Notes: generated from the letters alone by a model not told the origin. Numbered from the stretch's first letter, positions 17,350 to 24,967 are shown. The stretch: 64,000 bases of DNA from Ornithinimicrobium sp. F0845 (GCF_023015765.1 NZ_JALKAL010000007.1:247145-311144), one strand, 5' to 3'. A program made the numbers and translations.

Positions 17350-18584
17350 GCGGCCATCCTCGCAGAGACGCCCGCGACGGCGGTGCGGCGGTGCAGCAGG
17401 AGGGACAGGCCCAGCAACACCAGGCCGCCGAGCGACAGCACGACCCCCACCCAGCTGGCCGCCTGATAGCCCCAGCCCGCGGCGATCACCAGCCCGCCGA
17501 GCCAGGCGCCGAGGGCGTTGGCCAGGTTGAGCGCGGCGTGGTTGCTCGCCGCGCCGATGGTCTCGGCGTCACCGGCGACGTGCATCAGGCGCAGCTGCAG
17601 GACGACGACCAGGGACGAAGCCATCACCGAGGCGAGGAAGACCGTCAGCACTGCCGGCCAGGCCAGCGAGGACGTCACGGTGAAGAGGGCGAGCACGGCA
17701 CCCATTCCGACCAGGCTCATCACCAGCCCCCGCAGCACCGACCAGTCCGCGAGCCACCCGCCGACGAGGCTGCCGACCGCGCCCCCGATCCCGAAGGCCA
17801 GCAGGAACCACGGGACCGCGGACTCGGGCAGGCCGGTCACCTCGGTCACGGTGGGGGCGATGTAGGAGTACATCGCGAACATCCCGCCGAAGCCGACGGC
17901 ACCGATGCCCAGGGTGAGCCACAGCTGCGGGTTGCGCAGGGCGGCGAGCTCGCGCCGGCCGCTGGCCAGCGGGTTGCCGGGTGTCGCCGGGACCCAGCGG
18001 GCCACGAGAGCCAGGGTCAGCACGGCAATCGCCGCCACCAGGCAGTATGCCGAGCGCCAGCCGATCTCCTGCCCGAGCCAGGTGGCCACGGGGACCCCGA
18101 CCATGTTCGCGATCGGGATGCCGAGCATCACCCGGCTGACGGCGCGGCCCCGCTGGTGGGCGGGGGCGCAGGCCGCGACGATGAGCGCCGAGACCCCGAA
18201 GAAGGCACCGTGCGGCAGTCCGGCCAGGAACCGGGCGAGCACGAGCGCGCCGTAGCTGCCGGCGAGCGCACTGGCCAGGTTGCCGAGCGCGAAGACGAGC
18301 ATCAGCGCCAGGGCGAGCCCGCGACGCGGGAGTCGCGCGCCGAGCACGGCCACCAGCGGGGTCCCGACCACCACGCCGACGGCGTAGGCCGAGATGGTGT
18401 GCCCGGCGCTCGGGATGGAGACACCGATGCCCTCGGCGATCTGTGGGAGCAGCCCCATCGTCACGAACTCGGTGGTGCCGATGGCGAACCCGCCGACGAT
18501 CAGGGCCGTCGTGATCAGGGCCAGGGGTGCGGTGCGGGTCGAGGGGCCGGGCGGCGCCGTCGCGGCGTCCTGGGTGATCGACAT
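17346..18584 (-). CDS. MFS transporter (AraJ/NepI-like sugar or purine efflux family)
   Basis: A 412-residue protein with twelve membrane helices. The sequence GGFAIGTTEFVTMGLLPQIAEGIGVSIPSAGHTISAYAVGVVVGTP is typical of the DHA1 branch that includes AraJ and NepI (given here in part). The motif A loop GARLPRRG lies between helices 2 and 3. It probably exports small polar compounds. Its stop overlaps a thiamine-binding protein gene, and a GNAT follows, forming a likely three-gene operon. GGAG eight bases before the ATG is the ribosome-binding site. Confidence 0.92.
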   Translation of the reverse strand: MSITQDAATAPPGPSTRTAPLALITTALIVGGFAIGTTEFVTMGLLPQIAEGIGVSIPSAGHTISAYAVGVVVGTPLVAVLGARLPRRGLALALMLVFALGNLASALAGSYGALVLARFLAGLPHGAFFGVSALIVAACAPAHQRGRAVSRVMLGIPIANMVGVPVATWLGQEIGWRSAYCLVAAIAVLTLALVARWVPATPGNPLASGRRELAALRNPQLWLTLGIGAVGFGGMFAMYSYIAPTVTEVTGLPESAVPWFLLAFGIGGAVGSLVGGWLADWSVLRGLVMSLVGMGAVLALFTVTSSLAWPAVLTVFLASVMASSLVVVLQLRLMHVAGDAETIGAASNHAALNLANALGAWLGGLVIAAGWGYQAASWVGVVLSLGGLVLLGLSLLLHRRTAVAGVSARMAA

Positions 18585-18928
18585 GCGTGCGGCTCCGGAG
18601 GTCGGGAGATTCGGGTGGTCCGGACCTCCCTGTCCGGCGTGCTGCTCGGGTCAAGGCCCCGCGCACTGCTCGGTTCAAGGAGCGGGCCGCGGCGTCCTAT
18701 TCCCCCACTGGTGGCGCCCGGCTTCGTCGGCCCCGGCCGGCCACTCGTCTTCGAGCGCCTTCGCGTTCCTCAGGCCGACTGCAGTCGGCTCGAGGAACAA
18801 CTGGGCGCTCAAGTGTGGGGGTCGAGGTGTGGGACCCGAAGGCGCTCGAAGTGGGGGTCGAGGTGTGGGACCGCGGAGGCGCTGGCCCGGGATGGCCGGT
18901 CAGCGCGAGACGGTGACGTCCTCAGCCC
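18585..18928. other. Gene-free 344-base interval
   Basis: No supported gene lies between the MFS transporter and the poly-Asp protein. The stretch holds a direct duplication at 18811-18886, two short CTGCTCGG/TCAAGG echoes near 18650-18690, and the upstream region of the MFS gene. Open frames here look like shadow frames without plausible codon use. Confidence 0.6.
18811..18886. repeat. Tandem duplication of about 38 bp
   Basis: Two adjacent units share GTGGGGGTCGAGGTGTGGGA followed by a CGAAGGCGCT-like tail. The second copy begins near 18849 and is slightly diverged. No protein or palindrome explains it. Confidence 0.65.
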
Positions 18929-19519
18929 TCACCGGTCGTCGTCATCGTCATCGTCGTCATCGTCGTCGTCCCAGTCATCGTCGTCATCGTCGTCGTCATC
19001 ATCATCGTCGTCGTCATCGTCGTCCCAGTCGTCCCCGGGGACGGGCGCGGGGGACACGGCCCTCGGCGGTTGCTGCTCGCGCGCCTTCTCCTCCTGACGG
19101 GCCCTCTCCTGTCGAGCCTTCTCGGCGGCAGCCTCCTGCCGCTCCTCCTCCGCCTGCGCGGCGGCCACCTCGGACTCGGCCCGGTTCCTGGCCTCGGCCA
19201 GCAGACCGGCCAGCAGGTCAGGGTCGGAGAGAACGGTCGCCGGCTGGTTCTTCCACAGGTCCATGGTCGCCTGCAGCCCGACGAAGGCGGCGGCGTGCTC
19301 GTCGGTCAGGCCGGGGATCACCCGTGCCGACTCAGGGACCGTGGGGTCGGCCCTGCCCGCGACGGGGCTGGGGATGTCGTCCGCGGCGCTCGAGTCGGGG
19401 GCCACGGTCGTGAGGTCGACGCCTGCGGCCTCGGTGTCGGAGGGGCCCTGGCCGAGCCACAACCACACACTGAGCGCCGCCACCAGCGTCAACGAGAGGA
19501 GGGAGGCGATCAACTTCAT
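18929..19519 (-). CDS. Secreted or membrane-anchored protein with a poly-aspartate tail
   Basis: A 196-residue protein. A hydrophobic stretch at residues 4-23 acts as a signal peptide or anchor with no lipobox. A Thr/Ser/Asp-rich linker follows, then an Ala/Glu/Arg-rich helix (about 105-150). The C-terminus reads DDW, then 17 Asp, Trp, 12 Asp, Arg: 31 aspartates in the last 34 residues. Such a tail should bind Ca2+ or other divalent cations outside the cell. It lies downstream of a kinase-regulator pair, and an 11-bp direct repeat sits in its promoter, so control by that regulator is likely. The family is not recognised. Confidence 0.75.
   Translation of the reverse strand: MKLIASLLSLTLVAALSVWLWLGQGPSDTEAAGVDLTTVAPDSSAADDIPSPVAGRADPTVPESARVIPGLTDEHAAAFVGLQATMDLWKNQPATVLSDPDLLAGLLAEARNRAESEVAAAQAEEERQEAAAEKARQERARQEEKAREQQPPRAVSPAPVPGDDWDDDDDDDDDDDDDDDDDWDDDDDDDDDDDDR
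18935..19033. repeat. GTC/ATC trinucleotide microsatellite encoding poly-Asp
   Basis: Runs of GTC and ATC triplets on the plus strand (GAC/GAT codons on the minus strand) continue for about 99 bases, broken by two CCA (Trp) triplets and kept in frame. Mixed GAC and GAT use argues against a single recent slippage expansion. Confidence 0.85.
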
Positions 19520-19525
19520 GTCTCA

Positions 19526-19531
19526 AGTCTC
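19526..19531 (-). promoter_or_regulatory. -10-like element of the poly-Asp protein gene
   Basis: GAGACT on the minus strand is followed by six bases and the ATG at 19519. It matches only the A2 and T6 positions of the consensus, so it would need activation, consistent with the regulator-type repeats just upstream. Confidence 0.4.
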
Positions 19532-19551
19532 GCTGCTGAAGGTTGCACCGG

Positions 19552-19580
19552 CATGAGACGACGATGAGAGGACTCTCATC
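19552..19580 (-). promoter_or_regulatory. Putative response-regulator box: 11-bp-spaced direct repeats plus inverted repeat
   Basis: On the plus strand ATGAGA occurs at 19553-19558 and again at 19564-19569, exactly one helical turn apart, as OmpR-family regulators prefer. The second is also one arm of a perfect inverted repeat, GATGAGAG-ga-CTCTCATC (19563-19580). It lies 33-61 bases upstream of the poly-Asp gene start and just after the response regulator gene. Confidence 0.5.
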
Positions 19581-19689
19581 AACGCCCCGGACCGGCCTGT
19601 GCTCGCCATCGTGACACAGCGGCCCTGGTGAGGACCAGCCTCACCGGGGCGCGGACCAGGGCCGGACCCCTCGGCATACTGCCTGGGGA

Positions 19690-20355
19690 TCAGCCCTCGG
19701 TGAGGCGGTATCCCACGCCCCGGACGGTGTCGAACCGCTCCGCGCCCAGCTTGTTGCGGAGGTAGCGGATGTAGACGTCGACCACGTTGGAGGCGCCGTC
19801 GAAGTCGTAGCCCCAGACGCGGGAGAGCAGCTGCTCGCGGGAGAGCACCTGCCCCGGGTGCTCGAGGAACTCCCGCGCCATCGCGAACTCCCGCGGGGAG
19901 AGTTCGACCGGGGTGTCACCGACGGTGGCCACGCGGGTGGTCAGGTCGAGTGCGAGGTCGCCGTGGCTCAGCACCGTGGACTCGGGCGCCCCGGGGCGGG
20001 GCCGGAGGCGCGTGCGCACCCGGGCCAGCAGCTCCTCGAACTTGAAGGGCTTGGTGAGGTAGTCGTCCGCTCCACCCTCGAGGCCGGCGACGGTGTCGGT
20101 CACCGCGTCCCGGGCGGTGACCATGATGATCGGGATGTCGTGCTCCAGTGTGCGCAGGACGCGCAGCACCGTGAAGCCGTCCATCTTCGGCATGCCCACG
20201 TCGAGCACCAGCAGGTCGTAGTCACCGCTCGAGGCGTGCTCCAGTGCGCTGACGCCGTCCGCGACGACATGGGTCTGGTAGCCGGCCGCCCGCAGGCCCT
20301 TGGCGACGAACAGTGCGATCCGTTCCTCGTCCTCGGCGATCAGGATGTTTGCCAT
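19690..20355 (-). CDS. OmpR/PhoB-family response regulator
   Basis: A 221-residue two-domain regulator. The receiver domain has the phosphorylation site Asp52 (LLVLDVGMP) and the conserved Lys102 (TKPF). The C-terminal winged helix (about 125-221) includes ELSPREFAMAREFLEHPGQVLSREQLL and ends in the DTVRGVGYRL signature. It is transcribed after its kinase, 10 bases apart, the reverse of the more common regulator-first order. Candidate targets are its own operon and the poly-Asp gene downstream, which has an 11-bp direct repeat. Confidence 0.95.
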   Translation of the reverse strand: MANILIAEDEERIALFVAKGLRAAGYQTHVVADGVSALEHASSGDYDLLVLDVGMPKMDGFTVLRVLRTLEHDIPIIMVTARDAVTDTVAGLEGGADDYLTKPFKFEELLARVRTRLRPRPGAPESTVLSHGDLALDLTTRVATVGDTPVELSPREFAMAREFLEHPGQVLSREQLLSRVWGYDFDGASNVVDVYIRYLRNKLGAERFDTVRGVGYRLTEG

Positions 20356-20365
20356 GGCCCAAGCA

Positions 20366-21835
20366 TCACACCTCGGCCGGGATCCAGATGCGGAAGGTGC
20401 TGCCCAGGCCCACCGCCGACTCCACGGTGACGGTGCCGCCGTGCGCCTCCGCGATGACCACGACGATCGGCAGCCCCAGCCCGGACCCCTCCACCGTGTG
20501 GTGCTCCTCGCTGCGGCCGAACCGCTCGAAGATGCGCTCGGACTCCTCCGGCGAGATCCCCACGCCGTGGTCCTCGACCGAGATGACCAGATAGCGCTGC
20601 GCGAGCTCGGCGACCTTCTCGGCCACCTCGTGGGTCGGCCGGGCCCAGGCCACGCGCACGTCGATGCGGGTGCGCGGCTCGGAGAACTTGGCGGCGTTGG
20701 CCGCGAGCTGGATCGCCGCCTGCTGCAACCGCTGGCGGTCCCCCACGACCGTGCCCGCGGCGGTCACGCTGGTGTCCCACTCGTGGTCGCTCAGCAGGTG
20801 CACCTTGTCCTGGATCTCGCGGCCCAGCTGCTGCACGTCGATCGGCGCCAGCTCGATGAAGTCGGGACGCTGGGACCTGGCGAGCATGAGCAGGTCGTCG
20901 ACCATGCGCTTCATCCGGTCCAGCTCGTCGAGCACCAGCTCCCGGGTGGAGTCGACGTCCTCGGCGTCACCGACCTCCATCAGCTCCAGGTTGCCCCGGA
21001 TGATGGTCAGCGGGGTACGGAGCTCATGCGCGGCGTCGTCGAGGAACTGCCGCTGGTCGGCCATCCCCCGCTCCAGCCGGTCCAGCATCTGGTTGAAGGT
21101 GAGCGCCAGCTGCGCGACGTCGTTGTCGGCGTTGGTGACCTTGACGCGCTGGGTCAGGTCCTCGGTGTCGATGGTGGCCGTCGCCTCGGCGAGGTCGGTC
21201 ACCGGCCTCAGCAACCGGCCGGCGACCACGTAGCCCGTGGCACCGGTGAGCACGATCACCCCGAGCGCGACGAGGGCGTAGGTGCCGACCTGGTTCCAGA
21301 TCGCCCGTCGCTGGACACCGGCGTCGATCCCGACGACCACGACGCCCTGTCGGTTGTCCCCGGGGATCGCGACCGACGCGACGATCATGCGCAACTGGTG
21401 CCCGTCGACCGGATAGTCGAAGATCGCCGCGCGCCCGGGGATGTAGCGCCGCAGCGCCTCCGCCACCACGGCCGGCTGGTTGAGGTCGAAGGGCTGGAGA
21501 CCGCCGGGGATGTAGGCGACCTGCCCGTCGACCAGGGTGACCATCGACTCGAAGTCGTTGGGGATGGAGACGGTCAGATAGGCCTCGAAGAGCTGACCCA
21601 GGTCGTTGTAGGGTCCGTCGACCCCCGGCGGCCCGTTGCGGGCGATCTCCCGGACCTCGTTGATCTCCTGCACCAGCTCGCTCTCGATGCGCTGGTTGAG
21701 CTGGGTGAACTGGACGGTGAAGGCCACCGCCCCCGCCACCATCAGGCCGATCGTCAGCATCGCCACCACCAGCGCGATGACCCGCACGCGCACAGACCAC
21801 GGCCGGCTGATCTCCGTCCGGAAGCGCTGCGGCAT
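20366..21835 (-). CDS. Sensor histidine kinase with HAMP domain
   Basis: A 489-residue membrane kinase. TM1 is about 16-40, an external sensor region 41-183 follows, then TM2 about 184-205, HAMP about 206-258, and the DHp helix with phospho-accepting His270 (AAHELRTPL). The HATPase domain has an N-box (QLAANAAKF), a G1 box (DHGVGI) and a G2 box (GSGLGLPIV). In the N-box the usual NLL.NA is QLAANA, a mild deviation. A perfect leaderless -10 (TACAGT plus six bases) fixes the ATG. It forms an operon with the regulator at 19690. Confidence 0.95.
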   Translation of the reverse strand: MPQRFRTEISRPWSVRVRVIALVVAMLTIGLMVAGAVAFTVQFTQLNQRIESELVQEINEVREIARNGPPGVDGPYNDLGQLFEAYLTVSIPNDFESMVTLVDGQVAYIPGGLQPFDLNQPAVVAEALRRYIPGRAAIFDYPVDGHQLRMIVASVAIPGDNRQGVVVVGIDAGVQRRAIWNQVGTYALVALGVIVLTGATGYVVAGRLLRPVTDLAEATATIDTEDLTQRVKVTNADNDVAQLALTFNQMLDRLERGMADQRQFLDDAAHELRTPLTIIRGNLELMEVGDAEDVDSTRELVLDELDRMKRMVDDLLMLARSQRPDFIELAPIDVQQLGREIQDKVHLLSDHEWDTSVTAAGTVVGDRQRLQQAAIQLAANAAKFSEPRTRIDVRVAWARPTHEVAEKVAELAQRYLVISVEDHGVGISPEESERIFERFGRSEEHHTVEGSGLGLPIVVVIAEAHGGTVTVESAVGLGSTFRIWIPAEV

Positions 21836-21841
21836 TGGCTC

Positions 21842-21847
21842 ACTGTA
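21842..21847 (-). promoter_or_regulatory. -10 element of the kinase-regulator operon (leaderless type)
   Basis: TACAGT on the minus strand, six bases (gagcca), then the ATG at 21835. This is one of the clearest examples of the pattern in the window. Confidence 0.65.
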
Positions 21848-21860
21848 GGGGACGACCGGC

Positions 21861-21892
21861 CCGATCCACCCGCTCACGACCGGGTGGATCGG
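21861..21892 (-). terminator. Terminator hairpin after the ACC deaminase gene
   Basis: CCGATCCACCCG (21861-21872) and CGGGTGGATCGG (21881-21892) form a perfect 12-bp stem with an 8-base loop, starting 7 bases past the acdS stop and ending before the kinase promoter. There is no U-tract. Confidence 0.7.
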
Positions 21893-21898
21893 TCCACG

Positions 21899-22909
21899 TC
21901 AGGACGTGAAGAGGGCGCTGTAGGCGTTGAGCGCGGGCTGCCCTCCCAGGTGCGCGTAGAGGACGTTGGAGTCCTTGTCGATCTCCCCGGAGGTGACCAG
22001 GTCGATGAGGCCCGCCATGGACTTGCCCTCGTAGACCGGGTCCAGGATCACGCCCTCGAGGGACCCGGTCAGCCGGATCGCGTCGAGCGTGGACTGCACT
22101 GGTATGCCGTAGCGGTCACCCGCCCAGCCCTCCAGTACGGTGATCTCGTCCTCACGCAGGTCCCGCCCCAGCTCGATGAGCTCGGCGGTGCGGCGGGCGA
22201 TGCGTGCGACCTGCTCGCGGGTCTCCTCGAGCGTGGCGGAGGCGTCGATGCCGATGACCCTGCGCGGGCGGTCCTGACCGGCGAACCCGGCGATCATCCC
22301 GGCATGGGTCGACCCGGTCACCGAGCACACGACGACCGTGTCAAAGAAGACCCCGAGCTCCTGCTCCTGCTGCTCCACCTCATACGCCCAGTTGGCGAAC
22401 CCGAGCCCACCCAGCGGATGGTCGGAGGCGCCGGCCGGGATGCCGTAGGGCGTGCCACCGCGCTGCCGCACGTCGTCCAGCGCCTGGTTCCAGCTGTCCT
22501 TGAAGCCGATCCCGAACCCGGACGGGTCGAGCCGCACCTCCGCGCCCATGATCCGCGACAGCATGATGTTGCCGACCCGGTCGTTGACACTGTCGGGCCA
22601 GTCGACCCACTTCTCCTGCACGAGGACGGCCTTGAGTCCCAGGTGCGCCGCGAGCGCCGCGACCTGGCGGGTGTGATTGGACTGGTAGCCACCGATCGAG
22701 ACGAGCGTGTCCGCACCCTGGGCCCTGATGTCGGGCACGAGATACTCCAGCTTGCGGGTCTTGTTGCCGCCGAAGGCCAGGCCGCTGTTGACGTCCTCGC
22801 GCTTGGCCCAGATGCGGGCGCCCCCGAGGTGCAGGGTGAGTCGGTCGAGCGGGTGGACCGGGCTCGGCCCGAAGAGCAGCGGGTAGCGCTCGAAGTCCTG
22901 CAGTGCCAT
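21899..22909 (-). CDS. acdS: 1-aminocyclopropane-1-carboxylate (ACC) deaminase
   Basis: A 336-residue PLP enzyme that cleaves ACC, the plant ethylene precursor, to 2-oxobutyrate and ammonia. Residues that separate true ACC deaminases from D-cysteine desulfhydrases are all present, offset by one from the Pseudomonas UW4 numbering: Lys50 ([10 protein letters not shown]), Ser77-Asn78, Tyr267, Tyr293-Glu294 (VYEGKSM) and Leu321 (HLGG). A ribosome-binding site (GGAGG) precedes the ATG. It follows a GntR-family regulator on the same strand, unlike the Lrp-type AcdR of proteobacteria. A hairpin terminator closes the operon. Confidence 0.94.
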   Translation of the reverse strand: MALQDFERYPLLFGPSPVHPLDRLTLHLGGARIWAKREDVNSGLAFGGNKTRKLEYLVPDIRAQGADTLVSIGGYQSNHTRQVAALAAHLGLKAVLVQEKWVDWPDSVNDRVGNIMLSRIMGAEVRLDPSGFGIGFKDSWNQALDDVRQRGGTPYGIPAGASDHPLGGLGFANWAYEVEQQEQELGVFFDTVVVCSVTGSTHAGMIAGFAGQDRPRRVIGIDASATLEETREQVARIARRTAELIELGRDLREDEITVLEGWAGDRYGIPVQSTLDAIRLTGSLEGVILDPVYEGKSMAGLIDLVTSGEIDKDSNVLYAHLGGQPALNAYSALFTS

Positions 22910-22930
22910 GGGTGCCTCCGTGAGTTCTGG

Positions 22931-22968
22931 TGGGTGTCAGTTCGTGGGTGTCAGTTCGTGGGTGTCAG
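22931..22968. repeat. 14-bp tandem repeat (TGGGTGTCAGTTCG), 2.7 copies
   Basis: Copies at 22931-22944, 22945-22958 and a partial at 22959-22968 lie between the gntR stop and the acdS start, the last running into the end of gntR. It could be slippage or an internal operator. Confidence 0.8.
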
Positions 22969-23708
22969 GTGATGGCCGTATGCCGTGACGCACCGGCGGC
23001 GTCCGCGTCCGGGGCGTCGGTGACCACCGAGGCGGTGCCCGGTGCCTCGGTCTCCAGGACGTCGAGAAGCGGCTCGAGGGTGCACCAGGTGTCGTGCGAG
23101 ACGGTCGCCGCCGCCTCGGCATCGCCTGCCGCGCAGAGGTCGATCATCTGCTGGTGGAGCGCCACCGAGGCCCGGCCGGCGAGGGACCCGAACCGCAGTC
23201 GCTCGACCCGTCGCAGAGTGGGGGTGAACTGGTCGAGCACCGCGATCACCGCACGGTTGGCGGCTGCCCGCACGGGCACCGCGTGGAAAGCGTCGTCCGC
23301 GGCCAGGGCTGCGTCGACGTCGCCGTCCCGCAGGGCCGTCGCGAAGCGCTCGTTCGCGGTGCGCATCTGGTCGAGGTCGACCTCCGTGAGCTGACCGACA
23401 GCCTGGCGCACGGCGAGCTGGTGCATCGACGCCACGACGGCCTGGGCGTCGCGGACTGCCGCGGCGTCCAGGCCGGTGACCTCGGTCGAACGGCCCGGGT
23501 GAGCCACCACGAGCCCGGCCTGCTGGAGGCGCAGCAGGGCCTCGCGCACCGGGGTGCGGCTCACGCCCAGCCACGTGGCGAGCTCGAGGTCGCGCAGCTT
23601 CTCCCCCGGCTCGAACGTGCCGTCCACGATCGCATCGCGCAGCCGCCCGTAGACGTCGTCACGCAGCAGGTTGCGAGCCACCGAGGCACTCGTTGCTGGA
23701 ATCGGCAT
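22965..23708 (-). CDS. GntR-family (FadR/FCD subfamily) transcriptional regulator
   Basis: A 247-residue regulator. The N-terminal winged helix contains LRDAIVDGTFEPGEKLRDLELATWLGVSRTPVREALLRLQQAGLV (given in part). The C-terminal FCD domain (about 90-220) has the metal/ligand-binding His positions (DDAFH, ALHQQMI). It lies upstream of acdS and probably senses its substrate or product. The ATG at 23708 is used. An in-frame ATG at 23744 would place the palindrome at 23708-23721 inside the gene. If the TATATT within that palindrome is the -10, translation would have to begin further in. Confidence 0.85.
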   Translation of the reverse strand: MPIPATSASVARNLLRDDVYGRLRDAIVDGTFEPGEKLRDLELATWLGVSRTPVREALLRLQQAGLVVAHPGRSTEVTGLDAAAVRDAQAVVASMHQLAVRQAVGQLTEVDLDQMRTANERFATALRDGDVDAALAADDAFHAVPVRAAANRAVIAVLDQFTPTLRRVERLRFGSLAGRASVALHQQMIDLCAAGDAEAAATVSHDTWCTLEPLLDVLETEAPGTASVVTDAPDADAAGASRHTAIT

Positions 23709-23721
23709 GCAATATATTGCA
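23708..23721. promoter_or_regulatory. 14-bp perfect palindrome, probable GntR operator
   Basis: TGCAATATATTGCA is perfectly self-complementary and A+T-rich in a GC-rich region. It abuts the gntR start and contains TATATT. A TTGACT lies upstream on the minus strand at about 20 bases. Autoregulation of gntR-acdS is the simplest reading. Confidence 0.65.
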
Positions 23722-23748
23722 GCACGGAAGAGCAGACCAGTCAATGGG

Positions 23749-23838
23749 GCGTGATCGATGGGATGCGCGTGATCGATCGGAGGTGCGCCATCGATCGGAG
23801 GCGCGTGATCAATCGGAGGCCCGTGATCGATCGTCTCG
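23749..23838. repeat. Five tandem 18-bp repeats (GCGTGATCGATCGGAGGC)
   Basis: Units begin at 23749, 23767, 23785, 23803 and 23821, in perfect 18-bp register with 1-5 mismatches each. The core GATCGATC is itself palindromic. The array lies just upstream of the gntR-acdS promoter and downstream of the FrnE operon. No supported gene covers it. Confidence 0.85.
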
Positions 23839-23884
23839 TCGCCCAGGCCTACCCCGCGTAGCGGGGGAACTCCGTCCGCGGTCT

Positions 23885-24193
23885 CTACTCGGACCCGGGG
23901 TCCGGCACCCAGCAGAAGCCGTCCTCGCAGACGGCCGCCTCGGCGGAGCCGAGAGAGACGAGGCCGCCGACCAGCCCGCCCTCGACCTGCGGAAGGTCGC
24001 GGAGGCCGGACAGATCATCAGCCGACGCGCCCGATGGGGTCGAAACCTCGCCACCCGGCGCGCTCGGTGGGGTCGAAACCTCGCCAGCCGACGCGCTCGG
24101 TGGGGTCGAAACCTCGCCAGCCGACGCGCTCGGTGGGGTGGAGGACGCGTTCGACGGGGTGGAGGACGTGCTCGGTCGGGAGGGGGCGGTCAT
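23885..24193 (-). CDS. Repeat-containing small protein coupled to FrnE
   Basis: A 102-residue protein whose ATG shares a base with the frnE stop (TGATG). Residues 19-62 are four 11-residue repeats (TPPSASAGEVS and variants), a flexible Ser/Thr/Pro/Glu linker. The C-terminal 40 residues are acidic and end in two cysteines (AAVCEDGFCWVPDPGSE). There is no signal peptide or membrane segment. The Cys pair next to a thiol-disulfide protein suggests a redox partner or substrate. The family is not recognised, and it could also be a decayed extension. Confidence 0.55.
   Translation of the reverse strand: MTAPSRPSTSSTPSNASSTPPSASAGEVSTPPSASAGEVSTPPSAPGGEVSTPSGASADDLSGLRDLPQVEGGLVGGLVSLGSAEAAVCEDGFCWVPDPGSE
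24008..24139 (-). repeat. Four in-frame 33-bp repeats inside the FrnE-coupled gene
   Basis: Each unit contains GTCGAAACCTCGCC on the plus strand and keeps the reading frame. The last unit toward 24008 is the most diverged. Confidence 0.8.
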
Positions 24194-24864
24194 CAGGCGG
24201 CCCGCTCGTCCCAGGCCTGGGTCAGAGCCTGCACGAAGGTGTCGGTCTCCTGCGCGCCGGAGATGCCGTACTTCTGGTCGACCACGAAGAAGGGGACGCC
24301 GGAGATGCCGTACGTACGGGCCTGGGCGATGTCGGCGCGGACATCGGGGAGGAACTCCTCCGACTCGAGGGCGTCCAGCACCTGCTGCCGGTCCAGGCCG
24401 ACCTCGGCGGCCAGGTCGGCCAGGTCCTCGGCGCGACCCACGTGGCGACCCTCCACGAAGTAGGCCTGCAGCAGCCGCTCCTTCATGGCGGACTGCACAC
24501 CCTCGGCCTTGGCCAGGTGCAGCAGCTGGTGCGCGCGGAGGGTGTTGGTGTGCACGACCTTGTCGAAGTCGTAGTCGAGGCCGACGGCGCCGGCGATCTG
24601 GGTGACCCGGTCAAGCATCTGCTCGACCTGCTCGACCGGCATGCCCTTGCGCTCGGCGAGGTACTCGGTGGTGCTGCCCTCGAAGTCGACGGGGGTGTCC
24701 GGGCTGAGCTCGAAGGAGTGGTACTCCACCTCGACCTCCCGTCCGTCGGCGGCGAAGCGCTCGACGGCGCGCTCGAACTTGCGCTTGCCGATGTAGCACC
24801 AGGGGCAGGCGATGTCGGACCAGATGTCGACCTTCAGGGGACGGCGCGGCGCGGGGGCAGTCAT
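24193..24864 (-). CDS. DsbA-family oxidoreductase, FrnE-like
   Basis: A 223-residue thioredoxin-fold protein with an inserted helical domain. The redox motif CPWC is at residues 20-23 (WSDIACPWCYIG), and the cis-Pro loop is ISGVPFFVV. FrnE-type proteins are cytosolic polyketide-isomerase or disulfide-handling enzymes also linked to oxidative and cadmium stress in Deinococcus. There is no signal peptide, so cytosolic. It is followed by a coupled repeat protein with a C-terminal Cys pair. Confidence 0.9.
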   Translation of the reverse strand: MTAPAPRRPLKVDIWSDIACPWCYIGKRKFERAVERFAADGREVEVEYHSFELSPDTPVDFEGSTTEYLAERKGMPVEQVEQMLDRVTQIAGAVGLDYDFDKVVHTNTLRAHQLLHLAKAEGVQSAMKERLLQAYFVEGRHVGRAEDLADLAAEVGLDRQQVLDALESEEFLPDVRADIAQARTYGISGVPFFVVDQKYGISGAQETDTFVQALTQAWDERAA

Positions 24865-24911
24865 GCCCCGGGAACCACCGGCGACGGCCCGACTATTCCC
24901 GGGACAACGGA

Positions 24912-24948
24912 CCCGGCGCCTGCTCACCGTGCGTGAGCAGGCGCCGGG
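24912..24948 (-). terminator. Strong hairpin terminator after whiB-glycosyltransferase
   Basis: CCCGGCGCCTGCTCAC (24912-24927) and its exact complement (24933-24948) form a 16-bp perfect stem with a 5-base loop. It begins 20 bases beyond the glycosyltransferase stop and separates it from frnE. Confidence 0.8.
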
Positions 24949-24967
24949 CCTGGTTGCGGTGCTGACC

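Noticed and set aside
18935..19033. CRISPR-like or simple repeat array
   Set aside because: It is a GTC/ATC triplet run inside a coding frame, with no spacers.
17391..19097. 568-codon plus-strand frame ending in a poly-Ser run
   Set aside because: Antisense to the MFS transporter and to the poly-Asp gene. The poly-Ser is the complement of the Asp codons read in another frame.
20300..22972. 890-codon plus-strand open frame across the kinase and ACC deaminase region
   Set aside because: It is the antisense shadow of three well-supported minus-strand genes. Its His/Gly/Asp/Arg-rich, low-complexity translation is typical of GC-rich noncoding frames.
23749..23838. CRISPR array or coding hexapeptide repeat (VIDRR-like)
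   Set aside because: 18-bp units have no spacers. The open frames over the array lack a credible start or ribosome-binding site.
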